Of a stretch of 11,864 nt of DNA, positions 7,438 to 11,864 are shown piece after piece. Location: contig JAGCJE010000295.1 in the NCBI GenBank assembly GCA_017648225.1, forward strand, positions 1-11,864. Reading direction: 5' to 3'. Under the pieces are notes generated by a model. The model was not told where the DNA came from. It made no database searches and saw nothing but the letters and a program-made list of their open reading frames with translations. How positions within the stretch are numbered: position 1 is the stretch's first letter; each line of letters starts with the position of its first letter. The translations under genes and the position numbers were made by a program. The stretch comes from Kiritimatiellia bacterium (lineage in GTDB: Bacteria > Verrucomicrobiota > Kiritimatiellia > RFP12 > UBA1067).

Positions 7438-8549
7438 TGAATAAAAGGATTTTTCTTTCTCCGCCTTTTGTCGATCGCGCTGAACGCGCCGAAGTCGAGT
7501 CGGCTTTTGATTCGGGGTACGTTGCGCCGTGCGGACCGAAAGTCGACCAATTCGAGCTTGAGCTTGCGAAATTGTCGGGTAGAAAGTACGCTGTCGCCGT
7601 TTCCAGCGCGACAGCCGCATTGGAACTTATTTTCGCTCATCTTAAAGTCGATAAGACGTGGATCGCTGTTGTTCCGACGCTGACTTTTATTGCTACCATT
7701 TCGCCAGCTTGCCGTCTCGGCGCGGAGCCGTGGTTCGTCGATTGCGATTCGACCGGCAACGTTGATTTGAAGCTTCTTGACAAGGCCCTCGCGGACGCCG
7801 CGAAGACCGGGCGTAAAATTCTCTTTGTAGCCGTCGATCTTTTCGGACGCTGCTGTAACTACGATACGATTGAAAAACTTTGCCGAAAGTATAAGGCGAA
7901 GTTTGTCTGCGACAGCGCCGAAGCGGTAGGCGCGACGTTCAAAGGCCGTCCTGCTGGCAGTGCGGGATTAGCGGCCGTTTATTCTTTTAACGGAAATAAA
8001 CTTATTACGACCTCGGGCGGTGGTGCTATTTTAACAGACGACAAAAAGCTCGCCGACCATGTTAAAAAACTTTCCCAGCAGAGTCGCGAGAAGGCGCTTT
8101 GGTACGAGCATAAGGAGATTGCTTACAATTTCAGAATGAGCAATCTTCTCGCGGCTGTCGGGCTCGCGCAGCTTTCGAAGATGGATAAAATCCTTAATGC
8201 CAAAAAGAGCGTGCGTGAATTCTACGGACGTTGCGCCGAGGGAAGACGCTTGGAGCTTCTGCCGAAGGTCGAAGGCGAGAACAACTGGCTCACGATTATG
8301 CTTCTCAGGAACAGCCGCGAGCGCGACAGGCTGATAAAACTCTTCGAGGCGGAGAATGTAGAGACGCGCCCTGTCTGGAAGCCGATGCACATGCAGAAGG
8401 TTTTCAAAGGCTGCCGCGTTTACGGCGGGAAAGTTTCTGAAAACCTTTTTTCGAGAGGTGTCTGTCTTGCGTCGGGCGCGGGTCTTGCCGAGGCCGATTT
8501 TAAGAGAATAGCTAAAGTGCTGGATGATTTCGCTGCGGAAAGAAAATGA
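7434..8549 (+). CDS. PLP-dependent sugar aminotransferase, PglE-like (DegT/DnrJ/EryC1/StrS)
   Basis: A cytoplasmic PLP enzyme of 371 residues that transfers an amino group, usually from glutamate, to a nucleotide-linked keto-sugar. Visible hallmarks: FLSPP near the N-terminus (7-11), SGYVAPCGP (27-35), the cofactor phosphate-binding SSATAAL (57-63), Asp160 in VCDSAEAVGATF pairing with the PLP ring, the Schiff-base Lys189 in SFNGNKLITTSGGG (184-197), EHKEIAYNFRMSNLLAAVG (225-243), and TRPVWKPMHMQKVFKG (311-326). This set resembles Campylobacter PglE (UDP-N-acetylbacillosamine synthesis) closely from memory, including the C-terminal 'RGVCLASG'. The 4-dehydratase and acetyltransferase partners are absent from the window, so the exact sugar is unknown. 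The ATGA overlap with the upstream stop and the AAGGAAGG upstream support the start; the second Met (7437) is an alternative. Confidence 0.88.
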   Translation: MMNKRIFLSPPFVDRAERAEVESAFDSGYVAPCGPKVDQFELELAKLSGRKYAVAVSSATAALELIFAHLKVDKTWIAVVPTLTFIATISPACRLGAEPWFVDCDSTGNVDLKLLDKALADAAKTGRKILFVAVDLFGRCCNYDTIEKLCRKYKAKFVCDSAEAVGATFKGRPAGSAGLAAVYSFNGNKLITTSGGGAILTDDKKLADHVKKLSQQSREKALWYEHKEIAYNFRMSNLLAAVGLAQLSKMDKILNAKKSVREFYGRCAEGRRLELLPKVEGENNWLTIMLLRNSRERDRLIKLFEAENVETRPVWKPMHMQKVFKGCRVYGGKVSENLFSRGVCLASGAGLAEADFKRIAKVLDDFAAERK

Positions 8550-9688
8550 AAAAACTCCATGTCACAGCTGCGGGATTAGGATGGAGCGTTCTTGAAAGGA
8601 ACGGCGTGAAGCGCATTGCCGGATTGGATTTCATTCCGGCCGAAAGCGTATTTCCCGCCGTTACCTGCGTAGCCCAAGCGTCGACGCGTACGGGACTTAA
8701 GCCTCAAGAACACGGAATGATTTCAAACGGCGTTTGGTTTGAGGATCTTAAAAAGCCCATGTTCTGGGAGCAGTCCGCGAATCTCGTGAAGGGTAAGAGG
8801 ATATGGGAAAATCGACGCGCGGCGGGTGAGAAGATTGGACTCTTTTTCTTTCAGCAGTCGCTGGGCGAAAACGTCGATGCGATAATTTCTCCCGCTCCGA
8901 TCCACAAGCACGGCGGCGGGATTGTAATGAATTGCTACGTTAAGCCGTATGCGCTCTCGGAAAGGTTACATAAAAGGCTTGGCAGATTTCCGCTTCACCG
9001 TTACTGGGGTCCGCTCGCTTCTCCGAAGGTCGGCCGCGCGTGCATCGACTGGTTCGAGGCTTTGACCGACGAGTACGATGTGGACGAGGCGTATTTATAT
9101 CTGCCGACCCTTGATTACGCCGCGCAGAAATCAGGTCCCGCTTCAAAGGCCGATTTCGCCGCGTTTGCGGAACTTCGCCGACAGTTGGAGCGTCTTGCTG
9201 AACTTTGTCAAAAGCGTGGAGCGGAGCTTTCGGTGACAGGTGATTATGATATAACGCCGGTAACGCTTCCGCCGGTCGAGCCTAACGCCGTTTTAAGGCG
9301 TGAAGGGTTTTTTCGAACCCGTTCTATCGCGGGTCGGACGTATCCTGATTTTTATTCATCGGGAGCGTTCGCGGTCTGTGATCACGAGTTCTGCTTTCTG
9401 GTCGGAGAACGCAGGAATGAGGCCGCGGAGATTCTTTTGGCGAGCGGAGATTATGAATTGTCGGATGAACTTGGCCCGGAATATAAGGTGCTGCTCGCGC
9501 GAAAGGGATCCTGGTGCGCATACAGATGGTGGTCGTCGCCCAATGAGGCGCCTGATTACGCTTCGCATGTCGACATTCATAACAAGCCGGGGTATGATCC
9601 GACAGAACTTTTCTTTTTTGGTAAAAAAATAATAAAAGGAACTCACGGTCGAAAGTCGATTGTGGCAAAAACGGAGGAAAATAAATGA
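8546..9688 (+). CDS. Alkaline phosphatase/nucleotide pyrophosphatase superfamily protein
   Basis: A 380-residue protein with no signal peptide, thus probably cytoplasmic. FPAVTCVAQASTRTG (36-50) followed by EHGMISNGVWF (55-65) is the nucleophile region of type I phosphodiesterase/nucleotide pyrophosphatase proteins, with Thr40 as the expected nucleophile. Further marks are YLPTLDYAAQ (185-194), TGDYDITPV (231-239), CDHEFCFLV (278-286) and HVDIHNKPGYDPTELFF (341-357). Together they match a distinct 'alkaline phosphatase family protein' group that I recall from edboquinone-type (ebo) and other clusters. Several canonical metal ligands seem changed: no Asp in the first strand (TAAGLG, 7-12), Gln194 at D+4, and Tyr234 after Asp233. 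The substrate is unknown; it probably hydrolyses a phospho-ester or sugar-nucleotide if active. It overlaps the aminotransferase gene by ATGA. Confidence 0.8.
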   Translation: MKKLHVTAAGLGWSVLERNGVKRIAGLDFIPAESVFPAVTCVAQASTRTGLKPQEHGMISNGVWFEDLKKPMFWEQSANLVKGKRIWENRRAAGEKIGLFFFQQSLGENVDAIISPAPIHKHGGGIVMNCYVKPYALSERLHKRLGRFPLHRYWGPLASPKVGRACIDWFEALTDEYDVDEAYLYLPTLDYAAQKSGPASKADFAAFAELRRQLERLAELCQKRGAELSVTGDYDITPVTLPPVEPNAVLRREGFFRTRSIAGRTYPDFYSSGAFAVCDHEFCFLVGERRNEAAEILLASGDYELSDELGPEYKVLLARKGSWCAYRWWSSPNEAPDYASHVDIHNKPGYDPTELFFFGKKIIKGTHGRKSIVAKTEENK

Positions 9689-10455
9689 AGAAGATCGTTT
9701 GTGCGGCGGTGCCCGCGCTTATCGTAGGGATTGCTATTGGCTTCACGGGAGCGAAGCTGATGAATACGGATGAAATAACGACGGCGACCGAGGTTAAGTC
9801 CGAGAAAAAAACTGTTGAAAAAAAGAGAGAGAATTCCAGAATAAACCGTCCTAGAATTCCGCGCCGCGAGTTTCAGCGTCAACCTCAGGAAGAGTCACCT
9901 GGAAATCATGAGGTAGCAGTAGAGGAGAATTCCGAGAATTCCCGTCGAGAGAATCGCAATTTGAATATTCGCGATAGGATCGAGAGAATGAGAACAGAGA
10001 ATCCTGAAGAATATGCTGCTCATACGAACCGGTTGGCCAGGTGGCGCGATTCACGCAGACAGCGTGCGGTCTCTAAATTGGATTTCTTAGCTTCCGTTGA
10101 CACCTCCACGATGAGTAAGCCGGAGAGAGAGACTCATGAGAAGTTGCAGAATCTGATTGAAGAGCGCGAAGAACTCCAAACAAGAATCGAGGAAGGGTTC
10201 GCTTCTGGTGAAATGTCCGATGAAGACAGGCGTGCCGTTTGGGATCAAATGCGTGAAGCGGATCGTCAGATTGCGGAGCTTAACAGAGCAGAGCGGGAGA
10301 ATCTTATCAAAAAGACGGCTGAAGCGGTCGGCTTAACCGGAGAAGAAGTTGGTGAGGTTGCCGGGACGATAATGAAAGTTATTGAAGCTACGGAAAACAA
10401 TTCATGGGGTCGCGGCGGTCGCGGAGGCCGCGGAGGCCGTGGAGGCCGCCGCTGA
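9685..10455 (+). CDS. Membrane-anchored charged coiled-coil protein with RGG tail (unknown function)
   Basis: I do not recognise this gene. The 256-residue product starts with a hydrophobic segment (residues 4-26) that is a signal peptide or an N-terminal anchor. A low-complexity charged linker follows (about 28-95, rich in Lys/Glu, then Arg/Pro and ENS repeats). Long charged helices come next (about 95-210, e.g. EKLQNLIEEREELQTRIEEG), then a possible helical hairpin (210-236, TAEAVGLTGEEVGEVAGTI) and a tail of four RGG triplets ending GGRR (243-256). The helical part vaguely recalls Spy/LTXXQ-type periplasmic chaperones, but no signature is clear. The gene overlaps the phosphatase-family gene by ATGA and the U32-like gene by one base, so it is probably translationally coupled to both. 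Confidence 0.8.
   Translation: MKKIVCAAVPALIVGIAIGFTGAKLMNTDEITTATEVKSEKKTVEKKRENSRINRPRIPRREFQRQPQEESPGNHEVAVEENSENSRRENRNLNIRDRIERMRTENPEEYAAHTNRLARWRDSRRQRAVSKLDFLASVDTSTMSKPERETHEKLQNLIEEREELQTRIEEGFASGEMSDEDRRAVWDQMREADRQIAELNRAERENLIKKTAEAVGLTGEEVGEVAGTIMKVIEATENNSWGRGGRGGRGGRGGRR
9829..10002 (+). repeat. GAGAAT-rich low-complexity stretch
   Basis: Six copies of GAGAAT start at 9829, 9925, 9934, 9949, 9984 and 9997. Four GAATTC hexamers start at 9831, 9854, 9927 and 9936. The stretch lies in the linker of the coiled-coil protein; three of the copies encode Glu-Asn-Ser and two adjacent ones are exactly 9 bases apart. It is best read as a degenerate peptide-level repeat. Confidence 0.75.
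10411..10446 (+). repeat. Nine-base tandem repeat encoding RGG, carrying GGAGG sites
   Basis: Four 9-base units of the form CGN-GGN-GGN encode Arg-Gly-Gly. The last three contain GGAGG at 10423-10427, 10432-10436 and 10441-10445. The last of these is 9 bases before the ATG at 10455, a usable Shine-Dalgarno distance for the downstream gene, so one stretch seems to serve both as a coding repeat and as a ribosome binding site. Confidence 0.85.
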
Positions 10456-11456
10456 TGCGCAAAACTCTCGCGGTAGGCCATTTTCTGAATGAATCCTTCG
10501 TTGACGCGTGCGCCCCTTATCTGGGGCGCATCCGCGAGGTTTTTTTCGCATGGCCCGGGGTGTTGAGCTGTCGGCCGGCTCCGGAGTTTACTCCGGACGT
10601 CAAATCGCGCTTCATCGCCGATCTTAAATGGGCGCGGGAGAGCGGGCTTTTGCTGGATACTCTTTTTAACTGCAACTGTTACGGAGATAAGGCGATTTCT
10701 GCGGAACTTGCGGATTTCGCCGATGCGACGCTCGCCGAGATGGACCTGGAAGGTCTTTATCCTGATATCGTCACAACGACATCTCCTTTTTTAGCTACGA
10801 TTTTCCGACGCCGCCATCCGAATGTAAAAATCCGTTTAAGCGTCAATATGCGTGTTCACGGGACGGCCGGTTTTGAGCCAGTAATTGAGCTCTTCGATTC
10901 GTTCTACGCCTCGCGCGAGCATCATCGCGATCTGAATTGGCTGAAGGATCTTTCTCGTTGGGCCAAGGCGAACGGTAAGATTGTCGGAATGCAGGCTAAT
11001 TCCGGATGTCTGAGACAATGCGCGTTCCAGCAGTTTCACGACAACATGCACGGACATAACCGTATCGCCCAATCGGCTGAAGGGGCTAAGATGGACTTTT
11101 CCGTTTTTCTCTGCAAGACGAATTACGAGCGCGGCAATTATGAGGACTTTTTGCGATCGACCTGGATCAGACCCGAGGATCTGCCGCTATATGAGGAGTA
11201 TGTCGATGTTGTAAAATTGGCGACGCGTCGCCATCCGTATCCCGCGAAGGTTGTGAAAGCGTATGCGACATACGATTACGACGGCAATCTCGCCGATCTG
11301 ATGGACGCCTGTCATACATTTCCTAAAAGATTCGATAACAAACGTTTTGATGTCTACAATAAACTTTGGGATTCGGTTCGCGGTTGCACAAGGGCGAACG
11401 ACTGCGTTCACTGCGGCAAATGCGCGGAGTTGATGTCTAAAGTTTTTGAACACTAA
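10455..11456 (+). CDS. Peptidase U32-like protein, Cys-rich, possible Fe-S protein
   Basis: A 333-residue protein with no signal peptide. 'AWPGVLSC' near the N-terminus, the 'GLLLDTLFNCNC' segment (65-75), QANSGCLRQCAF (180-191) with Cys185/Cys189, Cys220, and 'IRPEDLPLYEEYVDVVKLATR' (238-258) resemble the U32/UbiU-UbiV/TrhP-type TIM-barrel family, whose characterised members bind a [4Fe-4S] cluster through four Cys. The C-terminus adds Cys311 and C-x2-C-x2-C (317, 320, 323), a second possible metal site. Reaction and substrate are unknown; relatives act in anaerobic hydroxylation, tRNA modification or, by older annotation, proteolysis. The start at 10455 (TGATG overlap) has a good SD; an earlier in-frame ATG at 10404 would be basic and inside the upstream gene, and is less likely. 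A terminator-like hairpin lies within the first 100 bases. Confidence 0.7.
   Translation: MRKTLAVGHFLNESFVDACAPYLGRIREVFFAWPGVLSCRPAPEFTPDVKSRFIADLKWARESGLLLDTLFNCNCYGDKAISAELADFADATLAEMDLEGLYPDIVTTTSPFLATIFRRRHPNVKIRLSVNMRVHGTAGFEPVIELFDSFYASREHHRDLNWLKDLSRWAKANGKIVGMQANSGCLRQCAFQQFHDNMHGHNRIAQSAEGAKMDFSVFLCKTNYERGNYEDFLRSTWIRPEDLPLYEEYVDVVKLATRRHPYPAKVVKAYATYDYDGNLADLMDACHTFPKRFDNKRFDVYNKLWDSVRGCTRANDCVHCGKCAELMSKVFEH
10505..10546 (+). terminator. Terminator-like hairpin with T7 tract inside the 5' end of the U32-like gene
   Basis: TGCGCCCC (10509-10516) pairs perfectly with GGGGCGCA (10523-10530) around the loop TTATCT. Outer CGCG (10505-10508) pairs with CGCG (10533-10536) across a two-base bulge. 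Three bases later comes a run of seven T (10540-10546). The form is that of an intrinsic terminator, yet the sequence is in-frame coding (DACAPYLGRIREVFF). It could be an attenuator that trims downstream expression when translation stalls, or chance. Confidence 0.35.
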
Positions 11457-11466
11457 CGCGGTGAAT

Positions 11467-11864
11467 ATGATACAATATCTCGATATAAAAAATTCATTTA
11501 GTAAAAAGTTGGCGGCAATTTTTGCTGTTGGTGTTGTTTCTTTGTATGCAGGTGCAGTAACGCTTAAGGAGCGTGTCGCGGCGGATTTTGAGGGTAAGAG
11601 CGGTGATTTTTACCATTATGCCGTTCCTCCGATGAGCGATGTCCAGCGTCTTGCCGACGCGTATCCCACCGACGGTACGCCCGGAGGGTCGGTCAACATT
11701 GTCGCCGCCAAGGATGAATTTGAGCCCGGTTCGTTCCTCGTTTGGGCGAATAAGGATTTAGGTAAGGTTTCCTTTACATTAAGCGAGTTTAAGAATGAGA
11801 ACGGCGATGTTTTCCCCGCTGAAGACCTTGATTTGAAGTTCATTAAGGTATGGTACCAGAACAA
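11467..11864 (+). CDS. Secreted protein of unknown function, N-terminal part (partial)
   Basis: An open frame runs from ATG at 11467 to the window end without a stop. A GTG at 11461 is an in-frame alternative, and neither start has a clear Shine-Dalgarno. The first about 29 residues look like a signal peptide: a polar head with Lys-Lys, then LAAIFAVGVVSLYAGA. After it come 'DFEGKSGDFYHYAVPPMSDVQRLADAYPTDG' style sequence and 'IVAAKDEFEPGSFLVW', which resemble the start of large secreted proteins with glycoside-hydrolase-type domains (DUF4091-like) in PVC bacteria. That resemblance is from memory and weak. The protein is likely exported to the periplasm or surface. It starts 10 bases after the U32-like gene. 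Confidence 0.7.
   Translation, partial: MIQYLDIKNSFSKKLAAIFAVGVVSLYAGAVTLKERVAADFEGKSGDFYHYAVPPMSDVQRLADAYPTDGTPGGSVNIVAAKDEFEPGSFLVWANKDLGKVSFTLSEFKNENGDVFPAEDLDLKFIKVWYQN

Noticed and set aside
9285..9320. ACGCC/GGCGT and GGGTT/AACCC inverted repeats with T6
   Set aside because: Stems are only 5 bp, the T-run overlaps the second stem, and it lies in the middle of a well-supported gene.
10404..10454. Upstream in-frame ATG for the U32-like gene
   Set aside because: It would add a very basic Arg/Pro head read out of frame from the RGG repeat; the ATG at 10455 has a well-placed GGAGG and a coupled TGATG junction.
11446..11476. TTGAAC and TACAAT as a possible promoter before the last gene
   Set aside because: The spacer is 19 bases, and the transcript would begin after the best start codon (11467) with no good later start, so it is probably chance.

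Overview
The window is a densely packed, one-directional stretch of a Gram-negative genome. Twelve complete or partial genes lie on the + strand, and a thirteenth (a secreted protein) runs off the right edge. I see no convincing gene on the - strand, no tRNA or rRNA, no insertion sequence and no CRISPR array. No stretch longer than 30 bases between genes lacks coding sequence. A two-membrane envelope is indicated by the TolQ/TolR/TolA-like trio and a BatD-like protein. Together with an RNase HIII, a long-form phosphofructokinase tail and sugar-rich housekeeping content, the set suggests a bacterium of the PVC group (Kiritimatiellota, Lentisphaerota or Verrucomicrobiota). That placement is inference from gene content and protein style, not from a marker gene.

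Layout. Positions 1-184 hold the C-terminal end of a 6-phosphofructokinase. Then come an AI-2E/PerM-family membrane transporter (197-1279), aldose 1-epimerase galM (1306-2403) and RNase HIII rnhC (2404-3471). An energised envelope module follows: a TolQ/ExbB proton-channel protein (3477-4205), a TolR/ExbD protein (4207-4620) and a proline-rich TolA/TonB-like periplasm-spanning protein (4621-5481). Next is a 650-residue composite BatD-like protein (5485-7437) with a transmembrane/signal-like segment in its middle and an SH3-like tail. The right part holds a PglE-like DegT/DnrJ/EryC1/StrS aminotransferase (7434-8549), an alkaline-phosphatase-superfamily protein (8546-9688), a membrane-anchored charged coiled-coil protein with an RGG tail (9685-10455), a peptidase-U32-like Cys-rich protein (10455-11456) and the start of a secreted protein (11467 onward).

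Gene junctions are tight throughout: zero-gap TAA/ATG junctions at 2404 and 4621, ATGA four-base overlaps at 7434, 8546 and 9685, and a TGATG one-base overlap at 10455. This suggests extensive co-transcription and translational coupling. I found no clear promoter. The only convincing terminator-like structure is inside the 5' part of the U32-like gene (10505-10546), an unusual place.

How the genes may work together. The TolQ/TolR/TolA-like proteins plausibly form a proton-motive-force-driven machine that reaches across the periplasm, and the BatD-like protein next to them is probably also an envelope protein. The four genes after it look metabolic or envelope-related (amino-sugar transamination, phospho- or sulfo-ester chemistry, an Fe-S/U32-type enzyme). 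They do not form a pathway I recognise, so their shared function is open.
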